Of a DNA stretch of 64,000 nt, positions 36,927 through 44,816 are shown piece after piece. The translations under genes and the position numbers were made by a program. The notes under the pieces were generated by a model. That model searched no databases. It had not been told where the DNA came from and saw only the letters and a program-made list of their open reading frames with translations. Origin of the DNA: Actinomycetota bacterium (GTDB lineage Bacteria > Actinomycetota > Acidimicrobiia > Acidimicrobiales > Microtrichaceae); the NCBI GenBank assembly GCA_016703525.1, contig JADJBW010000006.1, positions 1 through 64,000 on the forward strand. The letters are read 5' to 3'. Position 1 is the first letter of the stretch. Each line of letters begins with the position of its first letter.

Positions 36927-37561
36927 CCGCCCCACCGCCCGACTCCGGGGCCACGGCCGCGGCCTTTCCCGCGCCCGCGCCCGCCGCGCCGGCGGGGCCG
37001 TTGGCCGGCGTGCTCGACCATCCGCTGGTCCGCCGGGTCGACGCCCTGGCCGAGTCGATTGCCCGGCCTATGCGCGGCATCGCTCCGCTCGACCGCCTGT
37101 TCTACGGGCTATCCGCCGTGGGCGACCACGGCATCGCCTGGCATGTCGTCGGCGTCGCCCGGGCGCTGCTCGGCATCGCCACGTGGGGCGGCGCGGTCGA
37201 GTTGTCCGCAGCGCTCGGCGTCGAGGCAGCGGTCGTGAACGGTCCGATCAAGTGGCTGTTCCGGCGTGTGCGCCCCACCCACGACGGCCCCCGTCCCCAC
37301 GGGTTACGAACCCCGCGCACGTCGAGCTTCCCGAGCGGCCATGCGTCGTCGGGCATGTTCGCTGCCGCACTCGTCGCTCGTCGCAGCCAGGTGCGTTGGC
37401 CGTGGTACGCGCTCGGCGCCGCCATCGGCTGGAGTCGGGTGCACGTGCGCATCCACCACGGCTCCGATGTGGTCGCCGGGTACGCCGTCGGCGCGGTGCT
37501 CGGCGCCGCCGCGAACCGGCTACTCGACCGCCAGGGCCCCCAGCGCTGCGGCCGTCGGTAG
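36923..37561 (+). CDS. PAP2-family phosphatase
   Basis: A 212-residue membrane phosphatase of the PAP2 superfamily, which removes phosphate from lipid phosphates such as undecaprenyl diphosphate or phosphatidic acid. All three signature motifs are intact: KWLFRRVRP (KX6RP), FPSGHASSG (PSGH) and SRVHVRIHHGSD (SRX5HX3D). The N-terminal 35 residues are Pro/Ala-rich. The GTG start overlaps the nuclease stop. A link to triacylglycerol synthesis is attractive, since PAP activity feeds WS/DGAT, but this is inference. Confidence 0.92.
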   Translation: MTAPPPDSGATAAAFPAPAPAAPAGPLAGVLDHPLVRRVDALAESIARPMRGIAPLDRLFYGLSAVGDHGIAWHVVGVARALLGIATWGGAVELSAALGVEAAVVNGPIKWLFRRVRPTHDGPRPHGLRTPRTSSFPSGHASSGMFAAALVARRSQVRWPWYALGAAIGWSRVHVRIHHGSDVVAGYAVGAVLGAAANRLLDRQGPQRCGRR

Positions 37562-37596
37562 CGCCGCCGGCCTCGGCAGCTTCCTGCAGGCGGCGC
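37561..37596. terminator. Inverted repeat between convergent PAP2 and DUF2442 genes
   Basis: GCGCCGCC at 37561-37568 pairs with GGCGGCGC at 37589-37596 around a 20-base loop, at the convergent junction. A possible bidirectional terminator; the long loop lowers confidence. Confidence 0.28.
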
Positions 37597-37636
37597 GAGA
37601 AGGCGCGAAGCGCCTCACGCACGAAGATCTCCCGAC

Positions 37637-37930
37637 TCAGACCGAGTGCTCGAGCCGGTACTGGTGAACCAGCACGGGCTGCTGCGGCGACGCCGCAACA
37701 GCGTCACCATGGAGAACGTCAGGGTCGAAGTCGATTCCACCTGGGAACGACACCGTCCCGGCCACCGGGTCGACGACCACCGCATGGAACACCTCGTCGT
37801 CGTGAAGCGGTGCGAACAGGCCCTCTCGGCAAGGCGCGAAGTCAAGCTCGCGGACCAGGCCATCGGTGAACTCGACCCGAAGCACCCGGGCCGCGACGAC
37901 GTCGACCTCACGGACACGAACCAGCGACAT
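37637..37930 (-). CDS. DUF2442 domain protein
   Basis: A 97-residue DUF2442 protein: VVAARVLRVEFTDGLVRELDFAP, FAPLHDDEVFHAVVVDPVAGTVSFPGGIDFDPDVL. Members are small, often next to toxin-antitoxin-like DUF4160 genes, and have no proven function. No DUF4160 partner is present here; a PIN/Phd pair is 170 bases away. TAGCTT lies seven bases before the ATG; GGAGACC right before the start could also act as a weak ribosome site. Confidence 0.78.
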   Translation of the reverse strand: MSLVRVREVDVVAARVLRVEFTDGLVRELDFAPCREGLFAPLHDDEVFHAVVVDPVAGTVSFPGGIDFDPDVLHGDAVAASPQQPVLVHQYRLEHSV

Positions 37931-37937
37931 GGTCTCC

Positions 37938-37943
37938 AAGCTA
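37938..37943 (-). promoter_or_regulatory. Putative leaderless -10 element of the DUF2442 gene
   Basis: Minus-strand TAGCTT, seven bases before the ATG at 37930. Confidence 0.4.
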
Positions 37944-38102
37944 CTGATCGCCAACTCCCGCGACCGCCCTACTCGTCGGAGTCGTAGGGCCGATCCGCGG
38001 GGCGTCAGGCCTGGCTGCGGCTGGTGACGATTCGACGGCTGTGCCGCCAACGGTCCACAGCGTCAACTGGACCGGCCGGACCGACCACCTGTTCCCCGCT
38101 CG

Positions 38103-38507
38103 TCACGCGCCACGAACGGTGAGGCCGAGCGATCGCGCAGCCTGCGCCTGGCGGAGATCGAAGGTGACGAAGGTGAGTTGGTCGTCGCGAACCCGGCGGG
38201 CCGATGCGAGATGGATCGCGTCGAGTGACCGCACGCCGAGCGTCTCGCCGATCTCGGCCGCGGTAAGCATGACCACTTCGTCGCAGAGCACCAGTGCGAA
38301 GCCGTCGAGATCCCGGTTGAACTGGGCGCGGGCCTGCCGAAGAACCGCGCCGTCGAGTAGGCGGGCGAGGTTGCGACGCACTTCGACCGCCGTCACCCAA
38401 CTGGTGATCAGCACCGGGTCGGCGTCCAGGAATTCGGCTGCAATCGCCGAGTCCGGTTCGGCGACGTATCGCTTGAGGAGTGCGCTCGAGTCGATGTAGC
38501 TGGTCAC
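38103..38507 (-). CDS. PIN-domain ribonuclease toxin (VapC-like)
   Basis: A 134-residue PIN toxin that would cut RNA using a Mg-bound acidic site. The acidic residues are visible: Asp in YIDSSALLKRY at the N-terminus, Glu in TAVEVRRNLARL, Asp in LDAIHLASA and Asp in FVTFDLRQ. The GTG start overlaps the antitoxin stop by four bases, the usual antitoxin-toxin coupling. The gene is intact, while the antitoxin ahead of it appears frameshifted. A free active toxin would be harmful, so the antitoxin is probably intact in the living cell. Confidence 0.9.
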   Translation of the reverse strand: MTSYIDSSALLKRYVAEPDSAIAAEFLDADPVLITSWVTAVEVRRNLARLLDGAVLRQARAQFNRDLDGFALVLCDEVVMLTAAEIGETLGVRSLDAIHLASARRVRDDQLTFVTFDLRQAQAARSLGLTVRGA

Positions 38508-38760
38508 TGCGATCGATCGTCGTCGAGGACGTCGAGCGTCGTTCGCTTCGACGGCCAGCCGCGGATCGGATCGAGTCCGGTTCGCTGCGCCGGACGGATC
38601 CACCCTTCGTCGATGCCTCGCTCGATCCCCCCGCTGCGCCGCGCCGACACACGACGGCTTTCGGCTGCCCTCGATCGGTCACGGTGACCGTTTCGCCCCC
38701 GGCAACCAGATCGAGGTAGTAGGAGAGGCGCTGCTTAAATTCACGAACCCCTACATCCAT
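38504..38760 (-). CDS. Phd/YefM-family antitoxin, frameshifted
   Basis: The antitoxin of the PIN pair. The N-terminal DNA-binding half is MDVGVREFKQRLSYYLD followed by GETVTVTDRGQPKAVV, the classic Phd fold. In a run of six C (38627-38632, plus strand) the frame is lost. Shifted by one, it continues IERGIDEGWIRPAQRTGLD and PSKRTTLDVLDDDRSQ to a TGA overlapping the toxin start, which gives a normal length of about 85 residues. A homopolymer deletion is the likeliest cause. The start ATG lies inside the left arm of a palindrome, so the protein probably represses itself. Confidence 0.83.
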
Positions 38761-38793
38761 GTGTCCACAGTACCGGCCGATGTGGACACATGG
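38757..38793. promoter_or_regulatory. Toxin-antitoxin operator: 13-bp perfect inverted repeat around the promoter
   Basis: CCATGTGTCCACA (38757-38769) and TGTGGACACATGG (38781-38793) are exact reverse complements with an 11-base spacer. The left arm covers the antitoxin start codon, and the minus-strand TACTGT box (38772-38767) lies at the inner edge of that arm, six bases before the ATG. Binding here would block both the -10 and the leaderless start. Autorepression by Phd-type antitoxins is established for the family. Confidence 0.72.
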
Positions 38794-38839
38794 GCGTTTG
38801 TGTCGCCGCCGAGGGCACACCACCGACATCAGCGTCCCG

Positions 38840-39310
38840 TCACACCCCCGCTTCGACGAGCGACTTGAGTTGGGCGAGGCCCTTCTCGAAGTCCTTGCCG
38901 ATCATTTTGTCCATGCTCATGAAGACGCCCATGATCTTCGTGATCAGGGTCTTGCGGCCCGTCATCGTCCACGTCACGGCAGTCGAATCCCCCGCCGGCG
39001 TCAGCGCGATCCGCACCTGGTTCGTGGCCTTGAACGGCTTGAGGAAGTCGATTCGGATGTCGACCGCGGCGTCGGTTTCGACACCGGTGATCTCCATGCG
39101 ACCCGACCCGACCTTCCGGTTGCCCTCCCACGCGTACGCGGCGCCGACGCCGGAATCGGGCCCGGAGTAGGTGCGACGCAGGGACGGATCGATCCCCTCC
39201 CACGGCGACCACGCCTCCCAACGGCGGAAGTCGACGAGTTCGGCGAACACGGCCGCCGCCGGTGAAGCGATACTCGTGCGACGTTCCACGACGAACGTGT
39301 CATCGGCCAT
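38840..39310 (-). CDS. SRPBCC-family (polyketide cyclase/START-like) protein
   Basis: A 156-residue SRPBCC protein, a fold with a deep hydrophobic pocket for lipids or aromatic ligands. It begins TFVVERRTSIASPAAAVFAEL and DFRRWEAWSPWEGIDP, the standard opening, and ends with a long helix (MDKMIGKDFEKGLAQLKSLVE). No catalytic residues are diagnostic. AGGGGG stands seven bases before the ATG. It lies 57 bases downstream of the MarR gene on the same strand and may share its transcript. Confidence 0.85.
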   Translation of the reverse strand: MADDTFVVERRTSIASPAAAVFAELVDFRRWEAWSPWEGIDPSLRRTYSGPDSGVGAAYAWEGNRKVGSGRMEITGVETDAAVDIRIDFLKPFKATNQVRIALTPAGDSTAVTWTMTGRKTLITKIMGVFMSMDKMIGKDFEKGLAQLKSLVEAGV

Positions 39311-39366
39311 GTTGTGCCCCCTGTTGCATCACGTCGATCGCCGCAGGCTACCGATGCCCGCCTTCG

Positions 39367-39825
39367 CTAGCCCTGGCGTTGGAAGGCGTAGAGGCGATTG
39401 AACACGTCCGCGATGACGGGCAGGGCGGGCCGAGGAACGTGGTCCATGAAGTGGTTGCGGACCGACGTGACGTGTATCGGCCCGGCGGCGTCGCAGATCG
39501 TTTCCCCCGCCGGAGTGATGCTCGCAACCACCAGCCGACCGTCGACCCGGTTCCGCTCGCGCGTGGCAAGCCCGCGGTCCTCCATGCGCCTGATGCGGTA
39601 GGTGACGACGCTCGCGTCGGTCCCGAACTGCCGAGCGAGGTGGCCCATCGTCAGACCGTCGGGCGCATTGCGGAGCATGAGGAGAATCCCGTGGTCCAGC
39701 AAGGTCAGATCGAGTGCCTCGCGAAGGTCTCGGTCCAACGCCGCGAAGAGGTGCATGCCCGCCACGACGAACGGATGCCACGCCGCCATTTCTTCCTCGT
39801 CGAGCCACTGCGGTTGCTCTGTCAC
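39367..39825 (-). CDS. MarR-family transcriptional regulator
   Basis: A 152-residue MarR regulator. The winged helix comprises LTLLDHGILLMLRNAP, the recognition part LTMGHLARQFGTDASVVTYRIRRMEDRGL and the wing RERNRVDGRLVVASITPAG. Dimerisation helices flank it. The start is GTG 39825, six bases after a minus-strand TAGGCT box, so the mRNA is probably leaderless. It is divergent from a small protein gene, and two exact 12-bp repeats lie between them. MarR proteins typically repress themselves and the divergent gene and respond to small aromatic or lipid ligands. Confidence 0.9.
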   Translation of the reverse strand: MTEQPQWLDEEEMAAWHPFVVAGMHLFAALDRDLREALDLTLLDHGILLMLRNAPDGLTMGHLARQFGTDASVVTYRIRRMEDRGLATRERNRVDGRLVVASITPAGETICDAAGPIHVTSVRNHFMDHVPRPALPVIADVFNRLYAFQRQG

Positions 39826-39831
39826 GGGACC

Positions 39832-39837
39832 AGCCTA
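39832..39837 (-). promoter_or_regulatory. Putative leaderless -10 element of the marR-type gene
   Basis: Minus-strand TAGGCT, six bases before the GTG at 39825. The first 12-bp repeat begins eight bases behind it. Confidence 0.48.
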
Positions 39838-39844
39838 CCGAAAG

Positions 39845-39884
39845 ATCCTTGAAATCCCTAGCATCTTCGATTATCCTTGAAATC
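39845..39884. promoter_or_regulatory. Direct repeats ATCCTTGAAATC, candidate MarR operators
   Basis: The 12-mer ATCCTTGAAATC occurs exactly at 39845-39856 and 39873-39884, 28 bases apart (start to start), between the divergent MarR and small-protein genes. The first copy sits in the -10/-35 spacer of marR; the second overlaps TATCCT (39872-39877), a likely -10 of the plus-strand gene. The region is AT-rich compared with its surroundings. One regulator could switch both promoters. Confidence 0.6.
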
Positions 39885-39910
39885 TAAAGAACCTACCAGG
39901 AGGCAATGCC

Positions 39911-40207
39911 ATGCCAGCAGCGATTCAGATCGTCCGGTTCCGGGCGAAGGCGGATATCGATCACGATGACGTGATCGCCATAAACGAGCGGTTCCAGCGA
40001 GAGGTCGTGCCGCAGCTCCCAGGGCTCGAGCGCCGCGAAGCCTGCGTCACCGGCGACGGTGAGTGGGTTCTGGTGCTGCGCTACGCCAGCATGGAACTCG
40101 CCACGGCTCCGCCCGCTGACCACGGGATGGAGGTCGCCGGGCTGTTCATGCAGATGATCGACATGTCGACGATGTCGGCAACCTTCCAAACGGTCGTCAG
40201 CGAGTAG
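39911..40207 (+). CDS. Small hypothetical protein, ferredoxin-like alpha/beta-barrel type
   Basis: A 98-residue protein I cannot name. The pattern AIQIVRFRAKADI (strand), DVIAINERFQREVVPQLPGLERREACV (helix then strand) and EWVLVLRYASMELA (strand) resembles the dimeric alpha/beta barrel fold of small monooxygenase-like proteins (DUF/ABM group). AGGAGG seven bases before ATG 39911 fixes the start over the out-of-frame ATG at 39906. It is divergent from the MarR regulator and is its likely target. Confidence 0.75.
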   Translation: MPAAIQIVRFRAKADIDHDDVIAINERFQREVVPQLPGLERREACVTGDGEWVLVLRYASMELATAPPADHGMEVAGLFMQMIDMSTMSATFQTVVSE

Positions 40208-40289
40208 CGGGAGCGGCACGACTCCAGGTCCGGCGGCTCGGCGATACGCGAACCCGCCGGGCCTGCATCTCGTGTGACCGACCGGCGGA

Positions 40290-40295
40290 TACGCT
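40290..40295 (+). promoter_or_regulatory. Putative leaderless -10 element of the second WS/DGAT gene
   Basis: TACGCT, six bases before the ATG at 40302. Confidence 0.45.
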
Positions 40296-40301
40296 GCCCC
40301 G

Positions 40302-41719
40302 ATGGAGGGCGCACCGACCCCAGCGGGGAATCAACTCACCGAGTTCGAGACGCTCATGTGGCATCTCGAACGGCACCCGCAACTGTCGAGCAACATCGCC
40401 AACCTGACGATCCTCGACCGTGCGCCGGATCGCGATGCGTTCACGGCCACCATGGAGCGGGCATCGCTCGTGTTCCCCGCCTGCGGCAACGGATCGCCGA
40501 GGGTCCCGGCCCGTTCTCGACCCCACGCTGGGAACCCGACCCCGACTTCGACATCACGCGCCACGTCACCCACCTGAAGCTTCGGCGACCGAGCCGCGCA
40601 GCCCTGCACGAACTCGCGGTGCAGCGTGCGCTCACACCCTTCGACCGCTCCCGGCCCCTCTGGGAGTTCCTCATCATCGAGGGGCTCGCCGGCGGCAAGG
40701 CCGCGATGCTGCAGCGCCTCCACCACACGCTGACCGACGGCGAGGGCGGCCTGCGGCTCTCGCTCGAGTTCATCGACTTCACCCGCGACGCCCCAGCGCG
40801 CCCGCCTGTCGAGGCGCCGCCCGCCCCCCACACCAACTGGTGGTCGTCCATGGGCGAGTCGCTCGAACGAGCGGCCCGCCAACAGCTCGACTTCGCGCGC
40901 CGCACTGTCGACGAGGTGGCCCACGCCGTGACGCACCCCACCTCCGTGGTCGAGACCGGCGCCGAGCTGGTCGAACTCGCCCGCTCCACGGCACGCCAGG
41001 CGAGCGTCGGCGTGCGCCCCATGTCGCCGCTGTGGACCCAGCGCTCCCTCGGTCGATCATTCGACACCTTCGACCTGCCCCTCGCCCCGGCGAAGGCCGC
41101 TGCCACCGCGCTCGGCGGCACGCTCAACGATCTGTTCGTGTGCGGCGCAGCAGCCGGCGCCGGTCGCTACCACGACGAGATGCACGCCCCGGCCGATCGT
41201 CTCCGCATGGCCATGCCGATCTCGCGGCGAGCCGACAAGTCGCTCGGCGGCAACGTGTTCTCGCCCACGCAAACCGCCGTTCCCACGGCACCGATGGCCG
41301 TCGAGGAGCGCTTCCGACGGGTGCACGACGTGCTCGCCGTCGCCAAGGGCGGGCCGCCGGTCGGGTCGAACGACCTGCTCGCCGGGTTCATCAACCTCGT
41401 GCCAACACCGGTGCTCACCCGAGCGGGCGTGCGCATCGCCGGCGTGCTCGACTTCGTCACGTCCAACCTTCGCGCCGCACCGATGGACGTGTTCATGGCC
41501 GGCGCGCTCGTCGAGTCGAACTACCCGCTCGGCCCCGTCGCCGGCACCGCGTTCAATCTCACGACCATGTCGTATCGCGGGTCGCTGTGCATGGGAGTCG
41601 TGATCGACACCGCGGCGATCGCCGAACCGAAACGGCTCGTGCGATGCCTACAGCGGTCGTTCGCAGACCTGCTTCGTGCCGGCGGTCAACCCGGCGAACC
41701 GGACGTCAGTTCGCGCTGA
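40302..41719 (+). CDS. Wax ester synthase/diacylglycerol acyltransferase, second copy, frameshifted
   Basis: A second WS/DGAT. The start ATG 40302 reads LTEFETLMWHLERHPQLSSN, the normal N-terminus. The frame breaks in the CCCC run at 40475-40478 after MERASLVF and resumes as RLRQRIAEGPGPFSTPRW. The rest is intact: catalytic HHTLTDG near residue 140, GTLNDLFVCGAAAGAG, MPISRRADKSLGGN and SNLRAAPMDVFMAGA. One missing C restores the frame, about 472 residues. It differs clearly from the copy at 16014, so it is a paralogue, not a recent duplicate. A leaderless promoter is likely. Its end overlaps a convergent 55-aa gene by 14 bases. Confidence 0.87.
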
Positions 41720-41873
41720 GTGCTTCGACGCGGGTGAGCAGCGTCCGCACATCGAGCAGCAGGTCGGCGACCTCGGTCGACGGCACCAGGTTGCGCTCGG
41801 AGATGTCGCCCAGGCCTCGGTCGATGAGGGCGACGGCTTCGAGAATCGATTCGGTCTCGCGGGTCTCGGTCAT
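41706..41873 (-). CDS. Small acidic hypothetical protein, 55 aa
   Basis: A short gene supported by an excellent GGAGGAG ribosome site five bases before ATG 41873. The protein is acidic and helical (ETESILEAVALIDRGLGD; STEVADLLLDVRTLLTRVEAL), with heptad-like Leu/Val spacing that suggests a coiled coil or helical bundle. No family recognised. It is convergent with the second WS/DGAT and divergent from the LLM gene. Confidence 0.62.
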   Translation of the reverse strand: MTETRETESILEAVALIDRGLGDISERNLVPSTEVADLLLDVRTLLTRVEALSAN

Positions 41874-41987
41874 CGCTCCTCCAGGGATCACCGGCCGGAC
41901 CTGGGGTCCGAACCGCTGGGCTCAAAGTCAGCTTACGCGCCCCGGAACAACGGTCGAGGGGCAATATCGCCCGCGTGTGGCGATCGG

Positions 41988-41993
41988 TAGGGT
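41988..41993 (+). promoter_or_regulatory. Putative leaderless -10 element of the LLM gene at 42000
   Basis: TAGGGT, six bases before the ATG at 42000. Confidence 0.45.
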
Positions 41994-41999
41994 ACCGAG

Positions 42000-43008
42000 A
42001 TGACGTCTCCCGCCCGCGGGGTCACCCTCGCCTCGCTCATGACGATGGGGCCGGCCCGCTGGTCGTCTGCCGCCGAGTCGGCCGCCCGCCTCGGGTACGG
42101 CTCGATCTGGGTCGCCGAGACGACGGGGCCCGAAGCGTTCGCGAGCCTCGGAGCCCTCGCGCCGCTCGCCCCCGGCCTCGGCCTGGGCACCGGCGTGCTG
42201 GCGCTGCAACTGCGAACGCCGATGCTCGCCGCAATGGGCGCGGCGACGCTGCAGGCGCTCCACCCCGAGCGCGACGTCCTGCTGGGCATCGGCATCTCCT
42301 CCCCCGCCGTGGTCGACCGTTGGCACGGCGCCACCTACGGCACTCGTCCACTCGCCCAGGTCCGCGAGTACCTCACGCTCGTGCGGCAGTGCTGGGGCGG
42401 CGAGCCGGTCGACTTCGACGGCGACTACTACCACTGCCGACGGTTCCGTCTGGGAATCCGCCTCGGTGAGCGGCGCCCTCGCCTCGTGCTCGGCGCACTC
42501 AACGCCCGCATGCTGGCCGTCGCCGGCGAACTCGCCGATGGCGTGTTGCTCAACTACCTGCCCGCGTCGGGAGTGCCGTGGTGCGTCGAGCAGGTCCGTG
42601 CGGCCGAGGCCGCTGCCGGCCGGAAGCCTGGGGCGTGCCCGGTCTACGCGTACGTGCACGTCGGGGTCACCGACCTCGACAGCGCGGGACGCGGCGCAGG
42701 CCGACCTGTTCAGCTACGCCGTCGTCGACTCCTATGCGGCGGCGTTCCGGCGTACCGGGTTCGCCGACGAGGTCGACGCGATCCGCAGCGCACACGCGGC
42801 AAGGGACCGCGCTACCGCGCTGGCCGCGGTGAGCGACCGGATGATCCAGTCGATCGACATCGTCGGGTCGGCCGCCGAGGTGTCGGCCGCGGTCACGGCC
42901 TACGAGGCCGCCGGCGTCGATCACGCCGTCGTCATGCCGCTGCCGTGGGGCACCGACCGGGACCGCGTCATCGCCGACACCCTCGCGGCCGCGGCGCCGG
43001 GGGCCTGA
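42000..43008 (+). CDS. LLM-class F420-dependent-type oxidoreductase, frameshifted
   Basis: A luciferase-like monooxygenase/F420 oxidoreductase of about 335 residues. The N-terminal two thirds has GYGSIWVAETTGPEAFASLG, GLGTGVLALQLRTPMLAAMGAATL, DVLLGIGISSPAVVDRWHG and PRLVLGALNARMLAVAGELADG. After YVHVGVTDL the frame changes near 42685, and the C-terminal barrel helix piece continues ARDAAQADLFSYAVVDSY, SIDIVGSAAEVSAAVTAYEA and HAVVMPLPWGTDRDRVI to the stop at 43008. The SDR gene starts two bases later, so they are coupled. A likely sequencing indel. Confidence 0.82.
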
Positions 43009-43009
43009 C

Positions 43010-43825
43010 ATGGACCTGGCCGAGAACGTGATCGTCGTGACGGGCGCGGCGTCGGGCATCGGCGCGGCGATGGCCCAGCGGTTCGCCGACGAGGCGCCGG
43101 AACTGTTGGTCCTCGCCGATGTGAACACCGACGGGCTCGCGGCGGTCGCCGCCTCGATGCCGCACGGCACGCAGGTGTGGCCGGTCCGCCTCGACGTGAG
43201 CGGCGAGGCGCAGGTACGCACCCTCGTCGACGACGTGTTCGAACGGGCCGGCCGTCTCGACCTCTACTGCTCGAACGCCGGCGTCGCGACCGGCGCCGGG
43301 GTCGACGCCGACGACTCGGTGTGGGAGCGCACCTGGAGCGTGAACGTGATGGGATCGGTGTACGCCGCGCGGGCGTTGCTGGCGCATGCGACGCCGGAGC
43401 GGCGCAGCCGGCTGCTCGTCACGGCAAGCGCTGCGGGCCTGCTGACCAACCTCGGTGACGCTCCGTACAGCGTGACCAAACACGGCGCGGTCGCGTTGGC
43501 GGAGTGGCTCGCCATCCACCACCACGACGACGGGCTCGACGTGTCGCTGCTGTGCCCCCAGGGGGTGCGCACGCCGATGGTCACCGACGGGCTCGCGGCG
43601 GCCGGCCCGGGTGCGGTCGCGGCCGGCGTGGTCGAATCGCTCGGCCTGATCGAGCCCGCCGCGTGCGCCGATGCCGTCGCCGAGGGGTTGGCGGACGACC
43701 GCTTCCTGATCCTCCCCCACCCCGAGGTGGCCGACTACGCAGCGGCCCGCGCCCGCGATCCGCAGCGATGGATCGCGGGCATGCGCCGCCTGCTCGCCCG
43801 CCTCAGCGCGGCGCCAAATCCCTGA
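43010..43825 (+). CDS. Short-chain dehydrogenase/reductase
   Basis: A 271-residue classical SDR: NAD(P) motif VVTGAASGIGAAMAQRFA, acidic ADVNTDG after strand 2 (NAD-preferring), CSNAGVATGAG in place of NNAG, catalytic Ser in VTASAAGLL and PYSVTKHGAVAL (Tyr-X3-Lys). Substrate unknown. It follows the LLM oxidoreductase by two bases, so the pair may act in one oxidation pathway. Its 3' end overlaps the convergent LLM gene by 23 bases. Confidence 0.9.
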   Translation: MDLAENVIVVTGAASGIGAAMAQRFADEAPELLVLADVNTDGLAAVAASMPHGTQVWPVRLDVSGEAQVRTLVDDVFERAGRLDLYCSNAGVATGAGVDADDSVWERTWSVNVMGSVYAARALLAHATPERRSRLLVTASAAGLLTNLGDAPYSVTKHGAVALAEWLAIHHHDDGLDVSLLCPQGVRTPMVTDGLAAAGPGAVAAGVVESLGLIEPAACADAVAEGLADDRFLILPHPEVADYAAARARDPQRWIAGMRRLLARLSAAPNP

Positions 43826-44816
43826 TCGCCTGGCGCTGGTCGTACCCGAAGGGCAGCAGCGCGATGACCGGTGTGGTCACACCGTTGTCGACGTAGCGAT
43901 CGAGGTGCTCCCGGCACTGCTCGGGGGTGCCCCACACGATCAGCTCGTCCACGAGCGAGTCGGGAATCGCGGCGAGCGCACCCTGGCGATCGCCGTCGGC
44001 CCACAGCCGCCACATCTCGGCGAGCTGCTCGCCGCGGCCGAGCCACCGGTGGAACTCGGCGTACACGGGCACTGACAGGTATGCGGCGATCGCGTACCGG
44101 CCGAGGGCCATCACCGTGTCGCGGTCAGTGGTCGGCGCGACGAAGATGCGGGCCACGATCTCCTTGCCCTCGCTCTGGACGTCGCTCTGGCCCTGGGCCT
44201 GCACGATCGGTGCGACCGTCGCGACGTCGTTCGCCGACAGCCAGTTGATGATCGCTCCGTCGGCCTCGCGTCCGGCCAGGCGCAGCATGCCCTCGCGCAG
44301 CGCCGCTACGAAGATCGGCACCCGCCCCTCGTCGGGCACCTTCACGCCCAGGCGGAACCCGTGCGACGCGAACCCGCGGTAGTCGCCGTTCGTCTTGGCC
44401 CCGGTGAGCGCGCTGCGCAGGAAGCGGACCGTGTCGCGCACCCGGTAGTAGGGGTCGTCGAACTCAAGCCCGTTCCAGCGCTCGACGATCACATCCGACG
44501 ACGTGCCGAGACCGAACGCGAACCGGCCCGGCGCGGCCGCGGCCAGCGTCGCGACCTGCTGAGCCAGCAGCGCCGGGCCCCGCGTATAGGCGGGGACGAT
44601 CGCGGTGCCGAGCCGCAGCGACGGCGCCCAGACCGACGCAAGCGCGAGCGGTGTGAACGCATCGGCCCCGTTCGCCTCCGACGACCACACGTCGGTGTAG
44701 CCCAGGTCCTCGAGTTCCACGATCCAGTCGCGCTGCTCGGCGAGGGGCACATCGTCGAACGGGATGGTCATGCCGTAGCGGCGCCGAGGCGGAGTCATCG
44801 GCGGAAGGCTACTCAT
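43803..44816 (-). CDS. LLM-class F420-dependent-type oxidoreductase
   Basis: A luciferase-like barrel of about 337 residues: DWIVELEDLGYTDVWSSEANGADAFTPL, LRLGTAIVPAYTRGPALLAQQVATL, GRFAFGLGTSSDVIVERWNG and VPIFVAALREGMLRLAGREADGAIINW, all typical of F420-dependent enzymes. ATG 44816 lies inside the ArfB stop region (ATGAGTAG overlap), which suggests coupling; ATG 44798 is an alternative start. It is the last gene of the run 46985-43803. Substrate unknown. Confidence 0.87.
   Translation of the reverse strand: MSSLPPMTPPRRRYGMTIPFDDVPLAEQRDWIVELEDLGYTDVWSSEANGADAFTPLALASVWAPSLRLGTAIVPAYTRGPALLAQQVATLAAAAPGRFAFGLGTSSDVIVERWNGLEFDDPYYRVRDTVRFLRSALTGAKTNGDYRGFASHGFRLGVKVPDEGRVPIFVAALREGMLRLAGREADGAIINWLSANDVATVAPIVQAQGQSDVQSEGKEIVARIFVAPTTDRDTVMALGRYAIAAYLSVPVYAEFHRWLGRGEQLAEMWRLWADGDRQGALAAIPDSLVDELIVWGTPEQCREHLDRYVDNGVTTPVIALLPFGYDQRQAIRDLAPR

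Noticed and set aside
38103..38760. Horizontally acquired genomic island around the toxin-antitoxin pair
   Set aside because: No integrase, tRNA, direct-repeat ends or clear base-composition shift marks an island.
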